Position numbers and translations under genes: made by a program
In this document: positions 56,797 to 64,000 of the stretch, piece by piece
How positions within the stretch are numbered: position 1 is the stretch's first letter
Layout: each line of letters begins with the position of its first letter
Assembly (NCBI GenBank): GCA_945868805.1
Contig: CAMBMO010000007.1
Location: 34,784-98,783, forward strand
Source: Singulisphaera sp. GP187
Lineage (GTDB): Bacteria > Planctomycetota > Phycisphaerae > Phycisphaerales > SM1A02
Length of the DNA stretch: 64,000 nt
Reading direction: 5' to 3'
Notes under the pieces: generated by a model
Seen by the model: only the letters and a program-made list of their open reading frames with translations
Told to the model about the DNA's origin: nothing
Databases searched by the model: none

Positions 56797-58596
56797 ATGA
56801 CGACGATTGATACTCCCCATCCCGAAGCACTCGATACGACTGCGAGCTCAGACAACTATCTGACGCACTCGCGTGGGTTTGTTTCGTGGGCATTGACACT
56901 CGATCACAAGCGCATCGGCGTGATGTACATGTTCGCGGTTCTCGGATCGTTTTTCGTTGGTGGGACCTTTGCGCTCCTTCTCCGCACCGAATTGCTGACG
57001 CCTGGTCGCACGATTTGCAGTGCCGACACCTACAACCAGTTCTTCACCCTGCACGGCGCGATCATGGTCTTCTTGGTCATCATCCCAAGCATCCCGGCTG
57101 CTCTCGGAAATTTCGTATTGCCGATCATGCTCGGTGCGAAGGATGTCGCGTTCCCTCGATTGAATCTCTTCTCGTTCTACCTCTGGATCGGTGGAGCGCT
57201 TTTCACGCTCTACTCGCTCTTGGCCGGCGGATTCGACACCGGATGGACTTTCTATACGCCGTATTCGACAACAACCACGACTGGCGGAGTTGTCCCGGTG
57301 CTCATGGGTGTCTTCATTCTTGGCTTCTCATCGATCTTTACGGGCTTGAACTTCATCGTCACGGTCCACAAGTTGCGTCCACCCGGAATGACGTGGTTTC
57401 GAATGCCGCTGTTCTTGTGGGCGCTCTACTCGACGGCGATCATCCAAGTCTTGGCGACTCCGGTTCTCGCAATCACGATCTGCTTGTTGATTGTCGAGCG
57501 CGTTCTGAATGTCGGCATCTTCAATCCATCCATGGGTGGCGATCCAGTGCTCTATCAGCACTTCTTCTGGTTTTATAGCCATCCCGCCGTCTACATCATG
57601 ATCGTGCCAGCGATGGGAATCATCAGCGAGATCATCGCAGTGCACTCGCATCGACAGATCTTTGGCTATCGCTACATCGCGTTCTCTTCGATTGCGATCG
57701 CGATGTTTTCGTTCATCGTGTGGGGTCACCACATGTTCACTTCCGGGCAGAGCGGATTGATGAACACGATTTTCTCGTTCATCTCCTTTAGCGTGGCGAT
57801 CCCTTCGGCGGTCAAGACTTTCAATTGGACGATGACTCTCTACAAAGGCACGATTAGCTTGACCGCGCCGATGTGCTATGGGTTGTCATTCCTCTTCCTG
57901 TTCACCATTGGTGGATTGACGGGCATCCACTGCGCGACGCTCAATACCGATGTGCATTTGCACGACACTTACTTCGTCGTGGCACACTTTCACTATGTCA
58001 TGATGGGATCTGCGCTGATCGGCATGATCGGCGGGTTGCATCATTGGTGGCCAAAGATGACGGGCAAGATGTACAACGAAAAGATGGCGATCACTGCCTG
58101 CATCATCATATTTGTGGGTTTCAATCTGACCTTCTTTACGCAGTTCATGCTTGGAAGCCAGGGAATGCCCCGGCGCTACTACGACTATCAGCCCGAGTTT
58201 CAGAGCTACCACATCGTCTCGACAATCGGCGCCTACATCATGGCGATCGGATTCTTCACATCGGCGGTCTGCCTCGTCCAAAGTCTCCTTTCAGGACCCA
58301 AGGCGCCCGCAAATCCGTGGGGAGGTGTGAGTCTCGAGTGGCAATGCGCATCGCCGCCGCCCCATGACAATTTCAGCACGACGCCAAAGGTTGGAAACTG
58401 CTACGACTTTTCGGTTGTGCGCTACGACGAGAAGAAGAAGGAGTACTCGGTGGATCACGATATGGAGATCGAGCATGACGCCCATCCGGCGGGCGGAGCT
58501 GGGGCAGCTGGTCAATCTGGTCAATCTGGTCAATCTGGTCAATCTGGTCAATCTGGTCAATCTGGTCAATCTGGTCATGGTGGGAGCCACTCATGA
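56797..58596 (+). CDS. coxA: cytochrome c oxidase subunit I
   Basis: The haem-copper catalytic subunit, 599 residues with twelve helices. Recognisable pieces: [21 protein letters not shown] (the haem a histidine region, about 84-105), '[21 protein letters not shown]' (CuB and Tyr ligands, about 252-272), WGHHMFTSG, and '[16 protein letters not shown]' (haem ligand histidines near 388-403). It ends in an unusual tail of seven Gly-Gln-Ser repeats encoded by a 9-bp tandem repeat, followed by GHGGSHS. The stop overlaps coxC. The tail should lie outside the membrane. Confidence 0.95.
   Translation: MTTIDTPHPEALDTTASSDNYLTHSRGFVSWALTLDHKRIGVMYMFAVLGSFFVGGTFALLLRTELLTPGRTICSADTYNQFFTLHGAIMVFLVIIPSIPAALGNFVLPIMLGAKDVAFPRLNLFSFYLWIGGALFTLYSLLAGGFDTGWTFYTPYSTTTTTGGVVPVLMGVFILGFSSIFTGLNFIVTVHKLRPPGMTWFRMPLFLWALYSTAIIQVLATPVLAITICLLIVERVLNVGIFNPSMGGDPVLYQHFFWFYSHPAVYIMIVPAMGIISEIIAVHSHRQIFGYRYIAFSSIAIAMFSFIVWGHHMFTSGQSGLMNTIFSFISFSVAIPSAVKTFNWTMTLYKGTISLTAPMCYGLSFLFLFTIGGLTGIHCATLNTDVHLHDTYFVVAHFHYVMMGSALIGMIGGLHHWWPKMTGKMYNEKMAITACIIIFVGFNLTFFTQFMLGSQGMPRRYYDYQPEFQSYHIVSTIGAYIMAIGFFTSAVCLVQSLLSGPKAPANPWGGVSLEWQCASPPPHDNFSTTPKVGNCYDFSVVRYDEKKKEYSVDHDMEIEHDAHPAGGAGAAGQSGQSGQSGQSGQSGQSGQSGHGGSHS
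58510..58572 (+). repeat. 9-bp tandem repeat encoding Gly-Gln-Ser in the coxA tail
   Basis: Seven exact copies of GGTCAATCT in frame, 63 bases, giving (Gly-Gln-Ser)7 close to the C-terminus of CoxA. All copies are identical at the DNA level, which points to recent slippage or expansion. The unit is a multiple of three, so the frame is kept. Confidence 0.95.
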
Positions 58597-59576
58597 GCCA
58601 TGTCGCAACTAATGACAGAACGGATGACAAATTGGCGCATGCTGGCGGTGACACCGGTCATGCAGATCATGGATCCGCCGAGCATTCGAAGTACCCGTTC
58701 CTTGCCCACCACTTCGACACACCGGCTCAACAGTTCGACAGCGCGAAACTGGGAATGTGGTTGTTCCTCGCGACCGAAGTGCTCTTCTTTGGTGCACTCT
58801 TCGTGGCGTACGCAGTCTTGCGGAGCCGGTTCCCTGAAGTGTTTTCGTACGCGAGCCACTACCTCAGCACGACGATGGGTGGAATCAACACATGTGTTCT
58901 CATCGTTTCGAGCCTGACGATGGCGCTGGGTGTGTACTTCGCCCAACGAGGCAAGCGCGTTGCACTGGTCGTCTGCCTCTGGCTGACGATGGCGGGTGCT
59001 GCTGGATTCCTCGTAATCAAATACTTCGAATACTCGCACAAGATCCACGCGAATCTGGTCTGGGGACCTTCGTTCTATATCCCGCCGCACAACGCGGTTG
59101 GCGAGATGGAATCGCAAGATCTTGCCCATGCGCCACCACCCGCTCCCGCGGCGGTTCCAGCACCGGTGAATTCCGCGCCCAACGCGGTCCCGATGGTTGG
59201 ATCTCATCCAGCAGTCGACGCATCGGTCGTCAAGCCCGCAAGCGCGGGTCCCGGAGGACTTGGATTTGGCGTGTTCGATCACGCGGCCGCCGTAACGCAC
59301 GATGTCATCCCAGACGAAATGCCGTCGGCTCACTTGGAAGATCCAAGGCTGCCGCCGAATACGCACATGTTCTTTGCGATCTACTACGCGATGACAGGAC
59401 TGCACGGATTCCATGTCATCGTTGGAATGGTCGTCATCGGGATGCTGATCTATCGCGCGACACGCGGAGATTTCGGTCCCAACTACTTCACGCCTGTCGA
59501 TCTAGTCGGTCTCTACTGGCACATCGTCGACCTGGTCTGGATCTTCCTCTTCCCGCTCTTCTATCTCATCCACTAG
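58593..59576 (+). CDS. coxC: cytochrome c oxidase subunit III with an internal insertion
   Basis: A membrane protein of 327 residues. A His/Asp-rich N-terminus (about 1-45) is followed by helices at about 53-75, 95-115, 124-145 and later 258-290 and 300-325. Family landmarks are [17 protein letters not shown] and '[19 protein letters not shown]'. Between residues about 160 and 255 there is a loop of some 95 residues rich in Pro and Ala that is not usual for subunit III. The stop codon is the point where a 19-bp tandem repeat begins. It completes the core oxidase. Confidence 0.92.
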   Translation: MSHVATNDRTDDKLAHAGGDTGHADHGSAEHSKYPFLAHHFDTPAQQFDSAKLGMWLFLATEVLFFGALFVAYAVLRSRFPEVFSYASHYLSTTMGGINTCVLIVSSLTMALGVYFAQRGKRVALVVCLWLTMAGAAGFLVIKYFEYSHKIHANLVWGPSFYIPPHNAVGEMESQDLAHAPPPAPAAVPAPVNSAPNAVPMVGSHPAVDASVVKPASAGPGGLGFGVFDHAAAVTHDVIPDEMPSAHLEDPRLPPNTHMFFAIYYAMTGLHGFHVIVGMVVIGMLIYRATRGDFGPNYFTPVDLVGLYWHIVDLVWIFLFPLFYLIH

Positions 59577-59726
59577 ATTGAACCTCAGCCACGAGATTGA
59601 ACCTCATCCACGAGATTGAACCTCATCCACGAGATTGAACCTCATCCACGAGATTGAACCTCAGCCACGAGATTGAACCTCAGCCACGAGATTGAACCTC
59701 AGCCACGAGATTGAACCTCATCCACG
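59575..59726 (+). repeat. 19-bp tandem repeat beginning at the coxC stop
   Basis: Eight consecutive 19-base units of the type AGATTGAACCTCAGCCACG, spanning 152 bases between coxC and the subunit IV gene. Units differ only at one position, G or T (CAG or CAT), in the order G, T, T, T, G, G, G, T. The unit resembles the 3' end of coxC itself (CTCATCCACTAGATTGA), so it probably arose by duplication of that end. The length is not a multiple of three, and the array is intergenic. Confidence 0.95.
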
Positions 59727-59746
59727 AGTTTTCCGAGTCACGCAAC

Positions 59747-60214
59747 ATGTCACACTCACCTCCATCAGCAGATTCGACCGCGGCGACCGCGGCGCACGGG
59801 ACGGCTCATGCGTCGGCTCATGCGTCGGGACATCCGTTGGTCGGCCATCTTGTTCCGATTTCGACGCTCCTGGCGACTGCATCGATCCTCTTGGTGCTGA
59901 CAATCATCACCGTGGTTGTTCGATACATCGATATCGGCGAGTTCAATATCTGGGTCGCGATCGGGATTGCAGTTATCAAGGCTGCGCTCGTTGCGACCTT
60001 CTTCATGCACCTTCGGTGGGACCGTCCCTTCAATGTGCTCGTGTTCGTCGGTTGCTGCGTGTTTGTCATCTTGATGATGGCGTTTTGCGTCTTGGATACT
60101 GGTCAATACCGCTCGACCCAGTACACCGGCAATCCTCCGCTTGCGCAGGAGACACTCGAAGCGAATGCTCCGGGTGCGCCGATTGCCAAACAGAAAACTC
60201 AAATCAACCCATAG
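59747..60214 (+). CDS. cytochrome c oxidase subunit IV family protein
   Basis: A protein of 155 residues with an Ala/His/Ser-rich N-terminus (about 1-35) and three membrane helices (about 37-60, 68-90 and 95-115). The helix with FFMHLRWDRPFNVLVF (about 83-100) matches the bacterial cytochrome oxidase subunit IV family (prokaryotic COX4). The ATG at 59747 is the first after the repeat array; the ribosome binding site is weak. It is likely an accessory subunit that stabilises subunit III. Confidence 0.85.
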   Translation: MSHSPPSADSTAATAAHGTAHASAHASGHPLVGHLVPISTLLATASILLVLTIITVVVRYIDIGEFNIWVAIGIAVIKAALVATFFMHLRWDRPFNVLVFVGCCVFVILMMAFCVLDTGQYRSTQYTGNPPLAQETLEANAPGAPIAKQKTQINP

Positions 60215-60293
60215 AAGGGCTTTGTTTCGACGCTCTGAGGTCAACGGGCAAACTCGGTGTCGGGATTCGCTGATCCCATAGCCTGATGGCATC

Positions 60294-60908
60294 ATGTCGC
60301 GCTTTCACGGGTTTCCCGAAAAAGATCCATTCAAAGACACGCTTTCGAGCGAGCGAGCGGATCGGCTTGGGATGTGGATCTTCGTCATTGTGGTTGCGAT
60401 GGTCTTTGCTGCGACGATTCTCGGTTACATCGTCGTTCGCCTGAATCCGCACATGGTCTTGCCGTGGCGAGCTGCGAATACCAGCGGTCTGCCACTGACC
60501 CTCGCCTTGAGCACGGTCGTGCTTGTCTCGTCCAGCGCAACACTGCACGCATGTCTTGTGCGTGCGAGGCGAGGCGACAGTGCGGGTTGTGCGCGCCTGG
60601 CAAACATCACCTACTGGCTCGGCTTTGCATTTGTCTTGCTCCAGGGCGAAGCGTGGTGGACGATGTGGATGCGCGATGTGAAGATTGCGGATGACTTGTA
60701 TGCATGGACCTTCTATGTATTGACGGCGCTCCATGTCATTCACATCGTCGGCGGATTATTCGGTTTGGGAACGGTGGCGAGGCGAGCAAGTGAGGGGGCA
60801 TATGGTCCGCTTCATCACAACGGAATCGTCGTCTGCGGGATCTATTGGCACGCGCTCGATGTGATCTGGATTGCGCTCTATGCCACGCTGCTGATCGGTT
60901 CGAGGTGA
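60294..60908 (+). CDS. second cytochrome c oxidase subunit III-like protein
   Basis: A membrane protein of 204 residues with five hydrophobic segments and subunit III-type motifs: RLGMWIFVIVVAMVFAATILGYIVVR (about 24-49) and 'YVLTALHVIHIVGGLFGLG' near 138-156, followed by 'YWHALDVIWIALYATLL' at the C-terminus. It is shorter than the true coxC and lies downstream of subunit IV. It may replace or assist the main subunit III or belong to another oxidase; the sequence alone does not decide. Its start is 79 bases after the previous stop. Confidence 0.82.
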   Translation: MSRFHGFPEKDPFKDTLSSERADRLGMWIFVIVVAMVFAATILGYIVVRLNPHMVLPWRAANTSGLPLTLALSTVVLVSSSATLHACLVRARRGDSAGCARLANITYWLGFAFVLLQGEAWWTMWMRDVKIADDLYAWTFYVLTALHVIHIVGGLFGLGTVARRASEGAYGPLHHNGIVVCGIYWHALDVIWIALYATLLIGSR

Positions 60909-61055
60909 AGGGGGGCCGGGTTCTCTGTCTCGGAACCGATTGGACCGCGAAAGAGCCCCTCTCGACATCAATGACGAGAACGATTACTGGTCAACCGATA
61001 CAACTTCCGAAAATCTGGGGTGGATTTTGACCGGTTGCGCGTTACTTTGAAGAAT

Positions 61056-62069
61056 ATGTTTGTGCGCCTCACCATTCCAACGGTGTTTGTCGGCTTGCTC
61101 GCGTTGCAACTGCCGAGCCATCATGCGCATTCTCAGTGCCCATCGGACATAAACGAGAATGGAATCACCGACTCGGCCGACCTGACGGGCCTCCTCGCCG
61201 TCATATGGACAAATGGCGAGACCCTTCCGCGTGCGGACATCAATGGTGATGGGATCGTCGACTTTTTCGACCTCGCCTTTGTACTCGCAGGATGGGGACC
61301 GTGTCCTCCCGCTCTTCCTTGGGCGACAACGATCGATCAGGATCCCAACCCAAGGATCGTGACGGATGCCGACTTCAGAAAGCGCATGATCGTGACCGGA
61401 TTGCCTTGGCACGTGCGCGACAACGAATCAGGCATCGAGATGTTGCTGATCCCGCCAGGATCATTCACCATGGGCGCAAGTCCGGGAGATGAAGACGCCG
61501 CAAGCGAAGAGAATCCCGCCCACACAGTGACCATCACCCATGCCTTCTACCTCGGTCGCAGTGAGGTGACGCAGTCCACATGGGTTGAAGAGATGGGTGC
61601 GAATCCGAGCTACTTCTTAGAAGATCTCAATCGGCCAGTCGAGAATGTTTCGTGGGATGCGGTTCAGCCATTCTGCGCTCAGAACGGACTCAGACTTCCG
61701 ACCGAAGCGGAATGGGAATATGCGTGTCGTGGTGGCGACACGACCGCGAGATATGGACCGCTCGATGAGATTGCATGGACCTTCACCAATTCGAATCAAA
61801 CCACTTGGCAAGTCTGCTCGAAGCATGCGAACGCCATCGGACTCTTCGACACGATCGGTAATGTTTCGGAGTGGTGCCAAGATTGGGGCGACGCGTACTC
61901 GGACGCGAGCGAGGTTGATCCAACCGGACCGTTCTCTGGAATCTTCAAAGTGCTTCGCGGGGGCGGGTGGATTGGTCAAGCGTCTTCATGCCGAGCGTCG
62001 CATCGAGCCCTGTCACTTACAGTCAATTCAAGTCCCGCAATCGGATTCCGGGTCGCGCGGAATCCCTGA
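61056..62069 (+). CDS. exported SUMF1/FGE-like protein with dockerin-like repeats
   Basis: A protein of 337 residues. The signal peptide (about 1-27, ending in HAHSQ) is followed by two dockerin-like repeats, CPSDINENGITDSADLTGLL and ADINGDGIVDFFDLAFVL ending in GWGPC, then a sulfatase-modifying/C-type lectin fold (about residues 115-337): MLLIPPGSFTMGASPGDEDA, LPTEAEWEYACRGGDTTARYG, NVSEWCQDWG, VLRGGGW and SCRASHR. This is the FGE-sulfatase fold, used in other proteins as a domain without sulfatase activation. The ATG at 61056 is used because the signal peptide starts there; a GTG 36 bases upstream is in frame. Confidence 0.85.
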   Translation: MFVRLTIPTVFVGLLALQLPSHHAHSQCPSDINENGITDSADLTGLLAVIWTNGETLPRADINGDGIVDFFDLAFVLAGWGPCPPALPWATTIDQDPNPRIVTDADFRKRMIVTGLPWHVRDNESGIEMLLIPPGSFTMGASPGDEDAASEENPAHTVTITHAFYLGRSEVTQSTWVEEMGANPSYFLEDLNRPVENVSWDAVQPFCAQNGLRLPTEAEWEYACRGGDTTARYGPLDEIAWTFTNSNQTTWQVCSKHANAIGLFDTIGNVSEWCQDWGDAYSDASEVDPTGPFSGIFKVLRGGGWIGQASSCRASHRALSLTVNSSPAIGFRVARNP

Positions 62070-62115
62070 CGAGTCTCTCGACGAGTCTCTCGACGAGTTT
62101 CTCGACGAATTTCTC
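62068..62115 (+). repeat. 12-bp tandem repeat at the stop codon of the FGE-like gene
   Basis: Four 12-base units: GACGAGTCTCTC twice, then GACGAGTTTCTC and GACGAATTTCTC. The first unit overlaps the TGA stop (62067-62069). The array lies between two convergent genes, the FGE-like gene on the plus strand and the DUF3179 gene on the minus strand, whose stop is at 62118. Confidence 0.9.
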
Positions 62116-62117
62116 GT

Positions 62118-63329
62118 TCATGGAGAAGGCAAGCCAGGAAAGCCACCCGTTATCGTCGCTTGCGTCGGGTGAAACGCATTCCATGCAAACCAACGACAGG
62201 GAACCATCACAGGCATCGAATCGACCTGCTGGATCAGCGCTCCGCGATCGGGCACGACACGCCACATTGCACGGACTCCAAGCGTCGATGAATCGGCCGT
62301 AAATGTCGTCGTATCGATGAACTTTGGCAGCATCCCAAGCGGGACGATCTTCCATCCGCTCGGATACTGCACGGCGATCACCAGCACCATCGTGTCCATC
62401 GCCGTATCCAGAAGTGGTGCGACAGTCGGCGCAATCTCCGCGAAGGGAATCGTTCGTTCGCTCGGGTCGGTCAAGTTGATGGCAACGACCGGGAAATCGA
62501 CATTGCCTTCGAGCCAATATCGTTCGTAGTCCGTCTCTTTCATTCGCCTGAAATCCGAGTCGTTCGGGAGTGCGACGGTCGTCTCGGGATGAAGCAGAAG
62601 CCACGCGGCCCACGTGCAGACTTGGGTACCACTCATCAATGTCAATCGACTCTCAGTTGTCGATGCCGGACCCGCGATTGCGCGAAAAGCCAATTGCGAC
62701 CAGAGGCTGGGGACATGCGCCGAGTTTCCCTGGTCCAAGTCAATTGCTGCGCCACACGTCGGATCGGGCAACTCGTACATGACGAGATTGCTATTGAGAA
62801 GCAAACCACTCACTCCGAACTTGACACACTTCCCTCCGACCCTCCGATCAAAGACGACTGCGCTATCGCAGAGCGGACTGTAAGTCACGGCAATCGGAAC
62901 ATCACCGAGGACGTCATTGACGATCTCATGGACATTCATCAATTGGAGTGGGTACGCGCGCGTCTCGCCATTGACGGTGATTCCGATCACACGGTCAGTC
63001 GAGACGGCGTATTTCTTCCGCTCCGCTTCGTTTCTCGGCGCGATCTTCTGCCCTGCGAGAAAGAACGGTCGATCGAGCGACTTCAAAAAGTCTCGTGGAT
63101 TGCCACTCGCCACGAGCGCCTCTTTCGGCACTGACAAGTGAGTCAAATCGAAACCATAGGTCGCAGGATCGCGCCCATCGCCGATGGGGCGCTCCCCGAG
63201 CATCGGTCCGAGAAAGGCGAAAATGACGATGGACGCGACGATGATCAGCGCGGCAATCAAGACCCATCCACCGGCCGCGAGCGTTATGCGAGCGCGTGGA
63301 GCGAGTTGGGGAACCGTGGAATCCGTCAT
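62118..63329 (-). CDS. DUF3179 domain membrane-anchored protein
   Basis: A protein of 403 residues of the DUF3179 family with one N-terminal membrane helix (about 18-42). Conserved segments are DRVIGITVNGETRAYPLQLMNVHEIVND (about 112-139), VTYSPLCDSAVVFDR (with the conserved Cys), FGVSGLLLNSNLVMYE and 'WSQLAFRAIAG'. It is found in planctomycetes, archaea and some other groups, generally membrane-bound, with unknown role. It overlaps ctaB by four bases and converges with the FGE-like gene. Confidence 0.88.
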   Translation of the reverse strand: MTDSTVPQLAPRARITLAAGGWVLIAALIIVASIVIFAFLGPMLGERPIGDGRDPATYGFDLTHLSVPKEALVASGNPRDFLKSLDRPFFLAGQKIAPRNEAERKKYAVSTDRVIGITVNGETRAYPLQLMNVHEIVNDVLGDVPIAVTYSPLCDSAVVFDRRVGGKCVKFGVSGLLLNSNLVMYELPDPTCGAAIDLDQGNSAHVPSLWSQLAFRAIAGPASTTESRLTLMSGTQVCTWAAWLLLHPETTVALPNDSDFRRMKETDYERYWLEGNVDFPVVAINLTDPSERTIPFAEIAPTVAPLLDTAMDTMVLVIAVQYPSGWKIVPLGMLPKFIDTTTFTADSSTLGVRAMWRVVPDRGALIQQVDSMPVMVPCRWFAWNAFHPTQATITGGFPGLPSP

Positions 63330-64000
63330 GGCGCCAACTGGGTGTCAGGAGCGATGAAGACGGGAACATTTCGGAGCGCAGCTTGCGGCGAGACCGAACC
63401 GCGATCAAGCACGAGTGCCAGCAAGAGGAGTGGCAGGTATGTGATGCTGGCGAAAAACACTCGTCGTGCGGCCACGTCAGAACGTGCGACCAGAAATCGA
63501 AAACTCGCCACAGTCATCCAAATCCCGAGCACGATCGAGAGTGATGCGTACCAGAAGCCAGCAACACCGTAGAGCGTGGCGAGGAGCGCGAGCGGGATCA
63601 AAATGAGCGATGTGAGAACCATCGTCTGCGCGGTGGTCTGTCCAAGAGGATCGATCGCGGGAAGCATGACGAATCCGCCGCGCATGTAGTCGTCGCGGTA
63701 CATCCACGCAAGCGCCATGAAGTGTGGCAATTGCCATACGAACAAAATGCCAGCAAGGACCCACGCTCCGGGGTCAATTGATCCCGTTGCCGCGGTCCAT
63801 CCGACGAGTGGCGGGATTGCTCCGCACACCGCTCCGACGAGTGTGTTCAGCGACGTGAGCGGTTTCAGCGGCGTGTAGACGAGCGCGTAAAGCGCGATGT
63901 TTGCGGTTGCGAGTGTTGCTGGAAGCCATCCAGCGGCCCAGAGCAGCAACGCCCATCCAGCGTATCCCGCGAGAACTGCGACGAGGAATGCCATAGGTTT
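63326..64000 (-). CDS. ctaB: protohaem IX farnesyltransferase (haem O synthase), 5' end cut by the window
   Basis: The C-terminal 224 or more residues of a UbiA-type prenyltransferase. The sequence WQLPHFMALAWMYRDDYMRGGFVMLP (split by landmarks) and YTPLKPLTSLNTLVGAVCGAIPPLVGW are diagnostic for CtaB/CyoE, which attaches a farnesyl chain to haem for the haem a/o of the oxidase. At least six helices are visible. The frame stays open to the edge (an upstream codon is Pro), so the start is outside. Its position next to the respiratory cluster fits the need for haem in coxA. Confidence 0.93.
   Translation of the reverse strand, partial: KPMAFLVAVLAGYAGWALLLWAAGWLPATLATANIALYALVYTPLKPLTSLNTLVGAVCGAIPPLVGWTAATGSIDPGAWVLAGILFVWQLPHFMALAWMYRDDYMRGGFVMLPAIDPLGQTTAQTMVLTSLILIPLALLATLYGVAGFWYASLSIVLGIWMTVASFRFLVARSDVAARRVFFASITYLPLLLLALVLDRGSVSPQAALRNVPVFIAPDTQLAP

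Noticed and set aside
59575..59726. CRISPR array in the 19-bp repeats
   Set aside because: The units are directly adjacent with no spacers, so it is a simple tandem repeat.

Overview
The window looks like chromosomal DNA of a planctomycete, most probably a Phycisphaerae-type lineage. The grounds are: five secreted proteins carrying dockerin-like Asp/Asn-rich repeats that end in a W-G signature; cysteine motifs of the 'DLRG...CPECG' kind in a membrane protein; a fused SUMF1-type protein with the same repeats; and an Act (alternative complex III) plus caa3-type oxidase cluster. The base composition is moderately GC-rich and uniform by eye. Genes are very tightly packed, and start and stop codons often overlap as ATGA or GTGA. 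No phage, insertion sequence, integrase or CRISPR array was seen. This assignment is inference from gene content; there is no rRNA to anchor it.

Region 1-6.9 kb (mostly +): a HIT protein, biotin protein ligase (birA), two unrecognised secreted proteins, a ParA-type ATPase, a VanZ-like membrane protein fused to cysteine motifs, and a divergent small lipoprotein-like gene. Region 6.9-12 kb: the lipid II flippase murJ, then a convergent pair of M16 peptidases, one with the zinc motif and one without. Region 12-17.1 kb: three consecutive exported proteins with dockerin-like tails (an exonuclease/endonuclease/phosphatase-fold protein, a metzincin-like protease, a DNRLRE-type protein). Region 17.1-20.8 kb: a Gld-like ABC exporter operon and a very small cysteine-rich membrane protein. 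Region 20.9-22.5 kb: a decayed sugar-dehydrogenase/DUF1080-like gene (two nonsense codons, two frameshifts) and tRNA-Cys with its terminator.

Region 22.6-33.5 kb: clpS, a duplicated-domain secreted protein, two cyclophilins around a MazG-like pyrophosphohydrolase, gatB-hpt-bPH2, a short DnaJ, a polyferredoxin-TPR membrane protein, a PTS IIA protein and a small membrane protein. Region 33.5-38.3 kb: rsmB-like and metK on the minus strand, then a subtilisin-like protease with a dockerin-like tail and a bifunctional-nuclease-family protein. Region 38.3-46.1 kb is a long minus-strand directon. Read in its own direction it runs PTS IIA domain, PII-like protein, two CPA2-type antiporters, tatD, tatC, tadA, and a HAD-phosphatase/TruD fusion.

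Region 46.2-61 kb is the respiratory core: actABCDEF, a small membrane protein, a Sco copper chaperone, coxB (CuA plus haem c), coxA, coxC, a subunit IV, and a second subunit III-like gene. Electrons from quinol would pass through the Act complex to the caa3-type oxidase, with Sco metallating CuA. The last part has a SUMF1-like secreted protein and, convergently, a DUF3179 protein and the 3' part of ctaB (haem O synthase), which supplies the haem needed by coxA.

The most unusual signals are: (1) short tandem repeats of four different unit lengths, each sitting at the 3' end or stop codon of a gene; (2) the HAD-TruD fusion translationally coupled to tadA; (3) the operon joining two antiporter paralogues, one apparently lacking the key acidic residue, with PII-like and PTS-like regulators; (4) a pseudogene whose two nonsense codons both look like Gln-to-stop C-to-T changes. 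No stretch over 300 bases lacks a gene.
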